This document shows, piece after piece, positions 11,957 through 25,480 of a stretch of DNA of 64,000 nucleotides. The position numbers were made by a program, and so were the translations under genes. Where the stretch lies: the NCBI RefSeq assembly GCF_000004075.3, contig NC_026660.2, positions 22,571,498 through 22,635,497 on the forward strand, given 5' to 3'. Under the pieces are notes generated by a model that had not been told where the DNA came from, searched no databases, and saw nothing but the letters and a program-made list of their open reading frames with translations. Each line of letters begins with the position of its first letter. Position 1 is the first letter of the stretch. The DNA is from Cucumis sativus (lineage: Eukaryota; Streptophyta; Magnoliopsida; Cucurbitales; Cucurbitaceae).

Positions 11957-12964
11957 TTAATATAATAAACCATTTAAGCCAAAAAAAAAAACAAAAAAGA
12001 GAGAGAGAGAGCTAGAGAAGTTGCAATGGCAAAGATTTTGTGAACGGAAGCTTTATAGCAATATAAATATTATAAAAAGTATATATAAGAAAAGGAGGTT
12101 TAATCCTAAGTGTAGGGAGGGTCACGATACAAATTGTGTATCTGCAAAGTCAACTAATGATATTGATACATAGTGAAATATATATATATTATACTTAGTT
12201 AGCACAAAATTAAGGCAGGTTTCGAGCTCTCTTGAACTTACATTAGTGAGTTAAAAATTATGTTGATACACAAAATTTGTCTTCAATAGCAAAATTAAAT
12301 TTGTTTGTATGATGTTGGTTGTCAGAAATTTGCCAGGGAGTCACCATAGATGTTGGTCGAAAATTGGCCAACAATGATCGATGGAGGTCATATTCGAAAG
12401 TTGACCAATGAATTACCCAACTCTTTTATTTTAAATCCTAATCCTAATCTTCAACTCCCAAAGAACTAGAGGACTATTACACTCAACTCAACTCCACCCC
12501 ACTCCTGTCCTACCCCAAAAATGCCCTTAAATACCGTTTTCCAAACGATTCATCTACACATTTAAATATATAAAATGTTAAACTAAATACCAACTTAAAA
12601 GTTTCTAACAAGTTTTTTGTTTTTATTTTTTAAGATATATATTAACATAAAGGTCTTTCCTTACACGAAATTATTATCATTATTTAATACCTTTTCAGTA
12701 CCACAATTAGATAATAAAATTTTGAAGGCCATAAAAGGGTCGAAATGAAATCACCACAGTAAGATTAGGGCACAATTAAGGAAAGCGAAATTTCAAAATT
12801 TCCACAAAAATAAGGCCGATCATCTTCTTCAGTACCATAATTTTTAGGTTAAAAGCTCACCGAAACGCAATCAATTATGATCCAGACACATAGATATGTA
12901 TAAAAACAGTTTCCTAACTACCCTAAGCCTAATTTAATTAATTCAACCGAGAAACAAAGGCAGA

Positions 12965-13075
12965 TATGAAATGGAAAGAATACCAGTAACGAACCTGTTG
13001 GGAGGCGCAGCGCAACGAGCGGATGAGACTCGGCAGAGGAAAGGGAGAGAGGGAATGCGAAGTTGAACTTGTGGA
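12965..13075 (-). other. Conserved GC-rich block, candidate noncoding first exon (unit 2)
   Basis: Counterpart of the block at 7855-7975. It shares 'gggaggcgcagcgcaacgag' and the candidate donor 'cag|gttcgt' on the minus strand. Retention of both GC content and donor in two copies argues for function or very recent duplication. Confidence 0.4.
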
Positions 13076-14417
13076 GTTTTAATAAGAGCAAAAGTGACAC
13101 AAAAATAGCAAAAAAAAAAAAAATATATATATATATATATATAATAATAATAGAGTTTTTAAATTACAAAAATTATAAAATTAAGAGTAAATTATCGTCG
13201 TATTTGTTATAAAAACGGAGTGTTAAACTATTATTAATGTCATGTAATGTTAGTTATTTTATGAGTAACGTATTTGTTATATATAAATTACAATTTTTTT
13301 AGAAAATGTCATGTAATGTAATTTTTTTTAAAACTATTATTAATCGGACAAACTTTTGATTTTTTTTATTCTATGGAGCAATTTTTAATTCTTAATTATA
13401 GTGGTTTAGCATTTTTAACCACCCTTAATTATTTGGTTTCATTTTTTTAAATTATGTTAGTTATTTTATGTAAAATTATTGTAAAACTGGTATAAAAATA
13501 TTTACTAACATACTAAAATTTTAGATTATATCAATGAGAGATATTCTACCCTCCTACTAATGTCATTGATTGTTGATAGATTCTTAAAAAGATAAATTTA
13601 AGCAAAATCAAAAAGTACATGAACGAGCAATTTTTTAAAATATTATAGGTTTGTCCTTCATTTTCATCTTCTCAATTTTTCTTTTCTTTTCCATCTAACA
13701 AATCTAAACGATCGTAACCCAAATATAAACAATCGCTATCGAAAAATCTTGAAAAAAATCAACTAAAATCATAAAAGAATAGTCAAATTTAAACAATCGT
13801 ATATCAAAGGAATCTAACGATTGTACGTACGCACGAGTGTCAAATTAATCGTGTGTTTACGAAGGCATTTTTGGTATTTTTTATTGTAGACCTATGGAAT
13901 TTTTTCTTTTTAAAAATTATTCTATATAATGTAAATATTTTAATGGTTTGTTACATTTTTTTTAAAGAAATTAAAAAAAAATCTATCATTTATAAATATT
14001 TTGGCTTATTTTTTATATTTTATTCAACAATTTTGAAGTTGTTGTTCAAAGAGAATATAATTTGCTTTTTAATTATTTTTTTCACTTTTCTATAACTATA
14101 AAAAGATCATAATTACTTAGCCATTGACATAAATGATTTTTTATTTTTTTAGATTATGGTTTGTTCTCATATATTTAATAGTATGTTTACACACTAATGA
14201 ATTTCAATTACATTATATCAATTATAATGCATTTATTAACTATAGTACTCTAATTATTATATCTATTAGGTTCAGTTTACATACATATCAGCAAATCAAA
14301 TGCTCTTGTAATTAAGGAGTACTTAATTATGACAACATTACCGTAAACAAACTTTAAGCAGTTCCTTTCCACAACGAAAAGAGTTCTTCTTTCATACATT
14401 AAAACAAAATAAGCGGC

Positions 14418-16307
14418 TTAAAAACTTATAAACTTCTTTTCTTTCAAACTCTCCACTGTTTCCTTCAAACTATCCTCTAGAGGAATGAAATCAATGCCTA
14501 AGCTCTTTGCTTTCTCTGTTGAGACTTGATATGCCAATACAAATAGCTTCTCATCAGCAGCCCTGCATGTAAGTATATATTTTGTTTGTGCAATTTAGAA
14601 TAGTGTTTTATCTTCCTTGTTGGTAAAAGGATAGATGACAGAGGAAGACTTACTTTTGTGGAAGTTGAATTGAAGGGTAGAGTTGATGTAAAATTTTAAC
14701 TATTTCTGAATAGTGAAGAGCTCTCTCAACCAAACAATATCTTCCATTGGCTGTTGGAATTTCATATGCTTCAATGTGAGCTTTTGCAACATCTTTCACA
14801 TTAACCCAACCAAATGCTGAATTTGGAAATGTTTCTCCTCCTGCATCATTTCATTCCGTTTTGTAATTACCTATTTAAGTTAATGTAACAAAAACTAAAT
14901 AGTTATGAAATAAGTGGTTTTACCAGAAATTAAGTTGAGAATGGCTTGAGCACTAGTATTTAGTGTTGGTTGCAATAATGGACCAATAACCATGGCAGGG
15001 TTGATAGTAACCAAATCTATTCCCTTTTCTTTCACAAAATTCCATGCTGCCTCCTCAGCTAAAGTCTTGGAGAGGCAATACCAAATCTAAATAATAACAA
15101 TAATTATTCATTTGGTAGAGATCGAATTTTTGATGGTCGAACTAAGCTCATTTAGAAGATAACATAGTAATAATGAAACTATTTAAGAATGATTAATTAA
15201 TTATATATACGATTATACCTCTTGGTCTCTGCACATATCAGGATCAGAAAACCAAGATTCATCAACAATTGTTTGAGGAGTTTGAGGCTTTGTATTATAA
15301 GAAACAGCAGCCATGGAAGATGTTAACACAACCCTCTTCACGGATGAAGCTTTTGCAACCGAGTTTAGAACGTTTAATGTTCCTTTCAACGCTGGTTCGA
15401 TAAGTTCAGCCTGAAAACAAAACATAGATCGGACTGATAAATTCTAACTTCTAAAATCATGTTATCTTTTCCATCCATAATTTAGAATAATTGGAAATGA
15501 TTAAACCTGAGGATCTGAAACAGAATGAAAAAAGGGAGAAGCAGTATGAAAAACTCCTTGGCAACCCTCAATGGCAGAATCAAATGAACCTTCCTCAAGC
15601 AAATTTGCTTTGAACAAATGAAGTCTCTCATCAGCTCCATCCAATGCTACCAAATGGGCAGTTTTTATTGAATCATCTAATACCAACAAAATCCAAACAC
15701 TGGTGAGAACTAAGCTCGTAAACATTACGACTCTTAAATTGAATAAAAGAAAATATTGAATCCAAAAATTGATAAAATTACTCTCGAACTTATATATTAG
15801 CTACAATTTCTACAATCACGTAAATTTGAATTTCCATTTTCTTCCAATGAAAATAACCACTCTCAATTGAGAAAAAGAGAGAATATACGAACATACAAAA
15901 AACTAAGCCCACAACAAACAAAATGAAACACAATGGCCGGAAAACGAAAAAGGGCCCAAGCATCCCTACGATCCCTCTCCACACCCGTAAACTCACTTCT
16001 ATTTCTCTCATCCCGAAAAACCCACAGCACCCTTTCTACACACACCGGCAAGTCAAAAGAATGGTCCATGAATTGATAGTAAGGACTCCACAATACTTTA
16101 GAGGTGGTTTTAACTAAGAAAACAAGAAATAAAAACGTTGTCAAACGGAGTCTAAATATATTGATGAAAAATGAGCTGATACGAACCGGGATCTCGAACA
16201 CTGGCTCTAACAGTGTATCCTCGTTGGAGAAGGAATTTAACAATCCAAGAGGCTATGTATCCTGAACCACCAGTAACACACACCGTCTTAGCTGCTACTT
16301 CGCTCAT
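14418..16307 (-). CDS. Cinnamoyl-CoA reductase-like / phenylacetaldehyde reductase-like, copy 3
   Basis: Six exons: 16307-16187, 15676-15507, 15410-15219, 15086-14924, 14840-14654 and 14562-14418, giving 325 residues with all frames closed. The Rossmann loop [10 protein letters not shown] (11-20), the LTSSMAAV serine segment and YxxxK in [11 protein letters not shown] mark an active extended short-chain reductase. The active-site strand reads WYCLSK, closer to the CCR WYCY signature than copy 1 (WYVLSK) but still not canonical, so the natural substrate is uncertain. This is the functional twin of the broken copy at 8765-10948. Its start codon is preceded by a CT-rich leader typical of plant 5' UTRs. 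Confidence 0.92.
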
Positions 16308-16789
16308 TACTCTCTCTTCTATTCTATTCTCTTCTCTTCTCCACTTCTTCGATTATTATTACTTGAGCTGATACTGATTTTATACTAAACTCTAAGTCTT
16401 ATTTTCAATTAAAAAAAGGAACGACCTATTCAATTATTTTAACATTAATTAATGTTAGTTCATATTAAATTCTGCTTGCCAAAAGTTTCTTCAATTAGTT
16501 TTTAAATCTTTGGTATTTGATCTGCTATAATTTGATTCTTGATGTTTGACAACTATAAAGTTAAAATTTTTCTTCACTACAGACACTTGTTGGATTAATC
16601 TCTTTTACTACATACGTTCTTTTATAGTAAACACAGTAATGAAAAGAAAACGATGGCCCGGCGGCTTTCTTAAGTTGATCTTAATTAGCAATAAATTATT
16701 TGTTTTCACCAACAACCTAATATTAAAAATGAAAAAGTTTCTTGTGCCCACAAGTTGTAATGATAGTACTTAAGGGGAAAGACATAAAA

Positions 16790-16950
16790 GAAAAAGATGC
16801 TCAATACCTAACATGTTCAACTCATTATTTATCATCAAGGAAAATCACTAGCAACTTCTCCACTATATCTTTGTTTGTATTAACTTGCATCATCGATTAC
16901 GTTTGAGAATCAAATCTTCCAAAATCTCCATAATGGTGGGTCTTTTCTCG
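16790..16950 (-). other. Unrecognised duplicated segment (unit 2)
   Basis: Partner of 11755-11956, with shared stretches such as 'atcactagcaacttctccac' and 'tttgtttg'. Small indels interrupt the short frame seen in the first unit, so it is probably noncoding. Confidence 0.35.
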
Positions 16951-17299
16951 TTTCATATAATAAACAATTTAAGAAGAAGAAAAAAACAAGTTAGAGAAGT
17001 TTATGCAAATGTAATGATTTTGTCGACAGAAGCTTTATGGCTCAGTAAAAATAATCTGAAAAAATATTTTAAATGTGTGGTCTAAATTACCTAAGTGTCT
17101 CGGTATGGAGACCAATTTACTTCTAAGTCAGCTAATAATATTGATGCAAAATGAGTTATTTGTATATATATTATAACTAGCATGCACAAAATTAAGAAAG
17201 AGCCAAAGCTTTTATAACCTAGGCCGGTGAGTTTTAGTATGTTGATACACAAAAGCTAAAAACTATAATGGAAGGATAACCATGCAAAAATAGAAAATA

Positions 17300-19560
17300 A
17301 ATAATAAAAAAAAAAAGAATAGATTAGACATTGAGATTATAAGTTTATGACTCATTTATATGAACCCATCATTTTAGGATTAAGTTTGTAAATCAATTTG
17401 GGAATAATTTCTTTTGGGCTGAGGTGAAAACACACTTATAGTGGGCTCTCTGCCCTATTTCTAGCTTATTCTTTGAGATGGTTTCTACCTATGTAGCCTA
17501 TATTTAGGAGCTAAATTACACAATGTTTTAATATACCAATATTTGGCAAACGAATTATTAAAAATAAATTCAACAAAATATAGTAAAAATTGAGATTTTA
17601 TTATTAATAGAGATTAATACAAAATCAAAATTTTACTATATTTAGTAAATATTTTAATTTATTTTACTATATTTGAAAATGTCATATTTTTTTATATAAA
17701 AGAAACGATAAGTTTTTCATATTAGGCAAAAGTCAAGTCCAAATGAGTATAATATCCTCTTAATTTTTAGTTGTTTTTTATTTTATTTTATAAAAAAATG
17801 AAAATAGTTCCATTTTAGTTCATTTCAAATTCGAATTTAAAGTGTTTATTATTCATTTTTAGCTTAGAGCCTTTAGTGCGAGATATCTGTATTTTTTAAA
17901 AAACAATTATGAGATTCCATTTATTTAACAGGAGATGCTACCTATTTATTTTTTTAAATTGTAATTATTTGGTTTATTTTTTTCTTTTTCATATAAATTT
18001 CATTTATTTTTGTTTTTTTATTGTCGTTGTTGTGTGATTTTTTACATGATTTTTTCCTTTTTCTTAATTCCTATGGTTTTATGTTCGAGTTTTTATACAA
18101 ATATTTGTACGTTTTTGCTATTTTTTTCATTGTTCTACAAATTCTATAGTTTTTAAAAAATATGTTGTTGTTTATTTTTTTTGTTGATAAACAAATTCAA
18201 AAATAAAAATATGTGTCATATAATATTTGATATATAAGATGATATAGTGTACAATTGTTATATTTGTGCACGTATTTGGTTTAGTTATTAATTTCAAATA
18301 TATGAGATTTATATCAAATATAATTATTATATTTATAAATTTTCATTAAGTTATATAATATATACATCATATTTTAATATATATATTTTACATACTTTCT
18401 CATATGTATATTTAATTATTTTGCACATATATATATACAACACATTATATAATAAACAACTATAGTAATGTTCTAAATAAAACCTAGTATATATTCTCAA
18501 GACCCAATTATTCTTTGGCAAATTAAACTAGAGGTGTTCAAATAACACGATAATTTGAAAAGCTTGTACTACTGAATCTAAAGTGTAAGGGTTGGGTTGA
18601 GTTGGGTTGAAGTTACATTTTTAAAAATTCGGGTTGACCCAACCCAACCCGAATTTCTAATTATATATATATAATAACTTATAAATATTAAAATTCATGC
18701 ATATTAATATGAAGTTTTTAATAGATATGTTGGATTTTGATATTTGACATTTGAATTTTATGAAGTTTTAGTTATTAATATGTGTTGTAAACAAATATAA
18801 GCATTTTAAGTTAATAAAAGTATACTTAAAAAAAGAAAAGAAAATAAATAAATAACCCTAAAATCAATCCAACCCAAAATTTGAGGGTTGGTGTTGAAGA
18901 TCTTGTTTAGGTTATTTGGGTTACTAGTTTTAACCCAAACATTCTGTTGGTCAAGAAAATCTCTCTAACCTAACTCATTTACACCCGATGTCAAAAACCT
19001 TCATTGGTTAGGTGGTATTATATTATTATATATGGTATATATTGCAAATTTACATGGCACAATGAAATATGGGTAATTAAATGGATTAGAAAGACCTCCA
19101 ACCTAGACAAAAGCACAATGTACTAGAAATAAAATTAACGGGATGAAATTTGATACAGTCACACAAAATAAATGTTTATTGGTAGAATATAAAATTTTGT
19201 ATATATTTTTTAAAATATTTTAGTTTGTATTTTCAAATATATTATTATTGTTATTATTATTATTAAAGCAATCTATCTATTTTTATTTTTAAAATTTGAG
19301 CATAGAAATAATAAGATGTTTTAAATTTTGGTCATATAAAAAAATGGAGGGACTAACCGTTGAGTACATACATAACACGATGTAAGTTGGACTCATATGG
19401 AGATGATTTTCGTTATTTGAATAACCCACTTTTATCTTAAAAATTAAAATATTAGTTTTCCTTAAAAACCCTCATCAACTTATATTTACAAATTCGGTAG
19501 AACAATTAAACCAAAATGCATCCAAAAAAAATTTAAGAACAACACCAAGAACGCTTCAAA
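17300..19560. other. Intergenic AT-rich stretch with two transposon relics
   Basis: No gene seen. A MITE-like palindrome lies at about 17560-17690 (ends 'aatatagtaaaa' and 'ttttactatatt'). An hAT-like repeat is annotated separately at 18525-18975. The rest is low-complexity AT DNA. Confidence 0.6.
18525..18975. mobile_element. hAT-like non-autonomous element
   Basis: It starts near 'tagaggtgttcaaataa' and contains the inverted pair 'gggttgggttgagttgggtt' (about 18590) and 'aacccaacccgaat' (about 18640). It ends near 'tttacacccga'. A related sequence with an 'aacacccctac' end lies at 47975-48245. Short TIRs of the AGGGGTGT type with GGTTGGGTT subterminal repeats are familiar in plant hAT MITEs. 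No transposase is visible. Confidence 0.45.
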
Positions 19561-19561
19561 T

Positions 19562-21424
19562 TCACTTATGAAGATGGTTGCCGATTTCTCGAAAAGGTAA
19601 TCGCTGAATTTTCTCAATCGTTTTCATTTGCGTATGAAGTTTTTGTTGTTGTTGTTGTTGTTGTGGTTCTTGTTGTAATTCATCAATGGAGATCTCTCTC
19701 CGTCTGCTTCGAACATCCCTTGCATGGAGAACTAGATTATGATTATTCTTCTTCTCCTTCACTCTGCAAATCAACACATGCTTCTCCATTTCATCTGGTA
19801 GTGAACCTGAACCTTGTCCCTTCTTCTTCATTTTGTTAATTTCATGCGCCATCGCCTTCTCTTTCCATTCTTCAACCTACCACCACAATATCAATTTTGA
19901 ATTCAATCGTCAATTAGATGCCTAAATAATTGAAATTGAATGTTTGAATATTAGGTTTAAGATTGATTATGGTAATGTAGTTTTATAGAAGAAATTTTAT
20001 GTTCTTACGGAGGATTGAAGAGATTGGATTTGTGATTCGGATTCTAGCGCTTGATCTTTCCAGAACTCACGAGATACCTGTAATTCTTCCATTTCTTCCC
20101 TTACTTGATTTAACATCTCTTGCATTTGTGACCATTGATCTTTTTCAGCTTTAACTTGCTCTGTGATTCTTCGAATAATCGCCTTGCAATGCCCTGAGCA
20201 TTGATTTTGTTCTTGCGATAATGTTGAGTCCTGAACGATTAAAGACACAATGATTAGAGATTAGAGATTTTAATTCTATTCGAATTAGGTTAATCTAGAT
20301 CACTCGAGAAGAGAAATTTTACCAGATTCGGTAGAGTGGCGGAGCGGACGGAGCTGGCGGATGGAGTGGAAAGCATAGACCTACATTCCTCCCTCATTCT
20401 CTCTAACAAAGTTCCCTTAGACAGATCCTCCATTTTTCTCTTCAAAACGTCCACCTGAACATTCTTCGAAGTTTTAAACAATAGTTGATTAGATTGATAC
20501 CATTAACAATTACGATCACAAAACAGATTATTAGATTAAACCATTCTTCTCACATTGAATTTGCCATTTGATATGAAGCTTTCTTGATCTCTACAAGTCT
20601 TCTTCGTTTCTGCAACAGTTTTCAGTTCATCAGTATCCTCTCCAATTTTCTCAAGCTTTTTCTGTAGCAATGACGCTTGTTTGTCAAAATTACTACTCTT
20701 CTTAAGTTCTATTTGTTTATCTCTTGATCCTCTTCGCAACCTCTCGAGTTTCTGAGCCAAATCGTTGATCTCATCCTCCAATACCATCTTTACATCATTG
20801 CCTTCATATATCTTGTTTCTCCCCTGCAACAAACTTGTTTTCAGTATATGATTCTTTCTCATAAAACCCCAAAACCCAAGTAGAAAAAATTACTTCCTAC
20901 GTTTTATTGAGTTCAAATCAATCGTTTTCCCTTTGGGAATTTTTTAGTTCCATTAAAAACAGAGAACTGAAATTGAAGGGAAAAAGAAGATAAATACTCA
21001 CAGAAACAAGAGCTTGAACAGCTGATTTCAGAGTCCTTTCCATTCGACTCTTCATCTTCTCCAATTTCTTGTTAGTAATCTCTCTTTCCATCCTCAACAA
21101 ATTACACTCCGCCCTCAACATCTCCGCCTGAAACCGCCACTTCTCTTCCGCCGCCGCTGCACCTCCCCCATAACCTTCCCTCTCTCTCTCAGGATCCATC
21201 AAAACAACCGGAAAACTCTCCTTCAAAAACTCCCGTTCCTGACCAAACAACGCCTCGAGCTTCCCTCTCCCATCTGAAGTGGGTTTTGTTGGTAAACTCT
21301 TGGACGGCCGCCGCCGCATCCTTGGCCTCCTCGGAAAGTGGAGAATCCTCGGAGTCGGCGGCGCCGGTTGTGGGTACTGCCATTTAGGCCTTCTAGTAGC
21401 CATCACTGTCGCCAATGATGACAT
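19562..21424 (-). CDS. Plant coiled-coil protein of unknown function
   Basis: Five exons, all junctions phase 0: 21424-21002, 20823-20554, 20454-20323, 20230-20009 and 19876-19562, giving 453 residues. The N-terminus (1-60) is rich in Pro and Arg (PRRPRMRRRPSK). From about residue 80 the protein is charged and heptad-like, with an alanine patch (GGGAAAAEE) and long stretches such as EMLRAECNLLRMEREITNKK. Exon 4 contains GHCKAIIRRITEQVKAEKDQ and WSQMQEMLNQVREEMEEL. A seven-Gln tract lies near the C-terminus. It resembles plant 'myosin heavy chain-like' coiled-coil families; I cannot name the orthologue or its role. The start at 21424 is preferred; an ATG at 21403 is also possible. The in-frame extension to 21634 is probably 5' UTR. 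Confidence 0.85.
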
Positions 21425-22440
21425 TGGAATCAAATGAAAATGAAAAAGAAATGGACCTAAAAACCAAAAAACCAAAAAACCCTCTTTGGATTTTGAAAAC
21501 GAAAAACCAGAGAGAGAAATAAGAAGAAGAAAACTAGAAAAAAGACAGAGAGAAAGCTGGAGAAAAATCGATTTGGGAGAGAAGCTAAGCTTAGGCGTGC
21601 AACCTCGTGAAATGTAAGAGTCCAGAGATTTCAAATGAAAGCTGTTGTGAATTGTAATGTGTGTTTCTTTCTTTCTTTGTTTTTGTTTTGTTTTGTTTTT
21701 TTCTTTTGTGCATGAGCTTAATTTATTTCCTTGGAGAATGAGTTAAGATTTAAAGAATGAAACCTTGATTTCTCCATTAATGGAGGATAGAGATGAAGAA
21801 AGAAGGATTCGGATTTTGGGTAAAATGTTTGCAAAAACCAAATACCAATAACTAATAAATAATAAAGTCAGCACAAACCACAACACCTTGCTTCAATTTA
21901 AACTTAAACAAACAATAATGTGTGTTCTATTCAAATTATTTTAATGCACAACGGTCAAATCCTTACTAATTAATTAATTGTTTAATTGAACTCCTCCTGC
22001 TTTATTTTTAGTTCTTCAAGTCCCAACATGCCACTTTTAAATGTTGTTATGTTTCAAGTCCTATAGTTTACTCGAGAAACTACTCTTAGTCTTAATGCTT
22101 AATTTTTTTAATTATTATTTACAATTTAAATATAACTTAAGTATATTTGAAAACTTAACATCTAACTTCTTTTTATGTGCGTTTGTTTATATAAATGATT
22201 GTTAATCTACTAGTTTATACTTGTAAATGCGTTTTGTATACATGTTTCTTTGATTGAGTGAAAAGTTTAAATCTCTTCACTCCCATGAATTGTAGATATA
22301 CTAAAGTTTGAAAAGAGTTTCGATTGTTCATAAAAAACCAAATAAAAAATGTTTATGAATGAAATAAATTATCTAAACATATATATTAACGTCAAAATTT
22401 TTAATTATTTAAAAGATAATTCTAAGAGTGGAATAAATAA

Positions 22441-22675
22441 TGGTATAGAGTAGGGTAAGTACGTAAATAAGTATTTGAATGTTTGAACTAATAAACTAGC
22501 TGTTTTCCAAAAAGAAATAAAAGAAAATAGAGTTTTGAAAAGAAAAGGGAACATAAAAAATATATACATTTGGTATAAAGTAGGGTAAGTAAATAAGTAT
22601 TTGAATGTTTGAACTAGTAAATAAAAATAATAATAATAAAGGATTTTGAAAAGAAAAGGAAATATTAAAAATATT
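22441..22675. repeat. Tandem duplication, period about 130 bp
   Basis: The block 'tggtatagagtagggtaagt...ttttgaaaagaaaagg' starts at 22441 and again at 22571. The second unit is slightly shorter and carries an AAT microsatellite. Confidence 0.85.
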
Positions 22676-25084
22676 AAAATGTTAGGAAAAGGGAAACAAC
22701 AGTAAGAACAGTCACAGTTAACAAGGTATTTGTGTCAGCCAAAATTCATATAATTATATATGATTGGTGGTGGATATTTACACAATAAAATATATTGGTA
22801 CGTGCCGTTTAAGGGAATTGTTTGTTGGAGCTTTGGACTTTCTCTTCTTATAATAGATTCGTTAAATTTATTTTTAAAAAATTTTATTCAAATTCCCTTT
22901 TTTTTATGGGGTTTAAACTTCCACTGACAAAATGAACAAATCACAATATATTTTTTCATTATTCTTCTTGACAGTGTGTGACACATTATTAGATTTGATT
23001 TGCATGAAACAAAATTAGAATTAGACCCTTCTAACTATTTCATTTCATTGTACTTAAATCATGTTTTGTCCCTATTCTATTTCAAACTTTTTTTTGTCAA
23101 AACTCCCAACATTAAGTATTAAGATTTTATTTAGAAATATTTTTAAATATAATTAAAAAAAAATGGAAACTATTTACGATAATCATATTTTGGTCCATTT
23201 TGTTTTTTTTTTAAATCTCTCTACGTGGTATTTGAAGTTTTTTTTCTGTTCGCTGCTTTTTGAAATTGCTCAAAGGTTGAGGATTATTGATCTATTGAGA
23301 TCAATGATAATGTATGTGTGTATAGACTGTACTATGTAACATTCATACGATTTTGAACTTTGATTTTTTATTCTTTTATAAAATTGTAAGTGGCTCTAAT
23401 TTAATATTGACTTGGACTTGCAGTTTGGTCACGCAATTTCATGTATTTTTACCGTTGTAAAATGTACCATGCATTATTGTTATGATTGTTTAAAAAGGAA
23501 CAACTATATACTACATATATATTATCTTATTTTAATTTACATCTAAAACTCAACTCCCTTTGCAAGGACATTTCTTGACTTGTCCCAAGACCAAGTAATT
23601 GTTATTTGAGAATTGGGCTAAATTGTTATTTTTTTTAGTAATTTGAACTTCTCTCCATTGTCATTGTTACTACTTTTATTTGTTTAATAACATATTTTTG
23701 TTAATATATGAGTTTTTTTAAAAAAATTGAAAATTGAAAAAAAATATGATTAATTTTGATTAAGAAATAATTAAATTAAATTAGAAAAATGAATTTAATA
23801 AGAAAAGTTGAAGATTGTGATATTAAAATATAAATAAAGAAAAAAATTAAAAAATTAAATTAATTTAATAAAGAAATATATTTTTTGAATTTGAATGTTT
23901 AATATATATATTATTATTGGTGGGTACATATATATAAATAATTAAAAAAATGAAATGTGTGGAACTCACGTATACAAATAATTAGAAAATAAAAAAAATG
24001 TGTAGCTTCAGTGTAGTATATATATAAAAATAAGAAAAAATAGAAGATGTGAGATTCACTTCATGGAAGTACTTCAACTCAAATCACCTATTTTTAACGT
24101 GAAATCACCTATTTTTAAAATAGTTTTTCAACGACCTATTTTAGAAATATGTTTCAAATTTTCCTTTATTTAAAAAAAAAAACAAATAAAATACACATAA
24201 ACTTAAAAATTGGAAGCCAAAAAAATAGAAAATTTTTTTGAAAAGAGAGTTAATAATGTAAAAGGATGTGAAAAGCAATAGTCAATAGTGGAGTGGCAGG
24301 CTAAACTTTAAAAGAGAGAGCACTTCAAACCAACAAACTCACACGAACGATGTGACACCGCCCTTCCTTCACCTTCATCTCCAATTGTCCACGTCACCCT
24401 CTACCCCTACCCTCTCTAACTCACACCATCACTTCCCTCACATTATCTTAGTGTCCAGTCTACTGTAGTTCCATCTTTAAATTCCTACAAACCATGTGAA
24501 TATAATTTAGTCTACTGTAGTTCCAACTATAGTTTTTATGTGAAGATCACTTACTTTTCCATTTTTGAGTTATTCATTAGTTTCTCATCTTTTGTTATAT
24601 GCAGCTAGTTATTTATAACTGTAACAATATCACGAGCTCTTTTTCTAGATTTGAACCTTTGACGACCTTTTAAGATTTTGAAATTTTGAAAAAAATCAAT
24701 AAATTAAGATTTATTGAATGCATATGAACTAAAATTGAACTTCTTTCCAATATTAACATCGAATGTATTTTGAAATTTTGGTGTCATATCAATTAAAACC
24801 TTAAACTAACAATTTATCATTTTAAATTTTAAATTTGTATATGTATCAATTTATACCTTCCGTTGTTTATAATTATTATGTGATCAAACTTATACTTTTA
24901 TCGATTAAATTCAAATTAGATGTTCCTTTGAAAATCATCCTTACACTATTTTAAGGGACACTTGCAAAATTGACAAAATAAGTTATAATAATTATATTTA
25001 TAGCACACACATTTTATTATTTGTGAAAATGACAAAAACGAAACACAACCCACACATCAAGGGGCAAAATGTTACAAATACTCT

Positions 25085-25480
25085 CATTATTAATATACGT
25101 TTGATACACCTTATATATGCCTGATACACTTAATACACGTTTGATGCACCTAATACACCCCCTTGATACACTCAATACATTTGATTGATACACTTGATGC
25201 ACCCGATACTCTTTGATACACTCGATACCGAAACATACTAATATATGTTTGATACACATGACACACTATATACACATTTAGTATTTTTCACTTATACAAT
25301 TGATTGATTAAATACACTTGATATATACTTGAAGTCCTATTTATACATTTGATTGATTAAATACACTTGATATACTATTGATATACACTTGTAAACTCGA
25401 TTCATATACTTGATAATGATTCACTTTACCGATATACTTTAACAATATATTGTTGATATACTTGATAATACACATCGAAG
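25085..25480. repeat. Degenerate short tandem repeat based on (C/T)TTGATACAC
   Basis: More than fifteen variants of 'ttgatacac', 'taatacac' and 'gatatact' follow one another at irregular 10-30 bp spacing. This is a decayed minisatellite-like array with no coding sense in any frame. Confidence 0.7.

Larger units (their letters stand above)
7490..12500. repeat. Duplicated unit containing reductase copy 2
   Basis: Extended similarity links this unit to 12510-17300 in direct orientation. Examples are the blocks at 7560-7750 and 12690-12870, at 8270-8640 and 14020-14360, the six gene exons with introns, and the far-upstream blocks at 11780-11956 and 16790-16950 and at 12180-12290 and 17150-17280. 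Length differences come from AT-rich insertions. The unit boundaries are estimates. Confidence 0.8.
12510..17300. repeat. Duplicated unit containing reductase copy 3
   Basis: Direct-orientation partner of 7490-12500. It carries extra AT-rich DNA at about 13100-13330 (including an A-run and (TA)n at 13113-13150) and about 13480-13860 relative to the first unit. Confidence 0.8.

Noticed and set aside
12300-12430. Possible CACTA-like repeat ('ttggtcgaaaattggccaac')
   Set aside because: Only one short inverted pair and no CACTA terminus; too little to call.
21425-21634. N-terminal extension of the coiled-coil protein (70 codons)
   Set aside because: It is CT-rich leader sequence giving a hydrophobic, family-unlike N-terminus. 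The ATG at 21424 starts the Arg/Pro-rich region.
25017-25259. 80-codon minus-strand frame
   Set aside because: It is produced by the GATACAC repeat array; its repeated I/Y/C/V pattern follows the DNA repeat.
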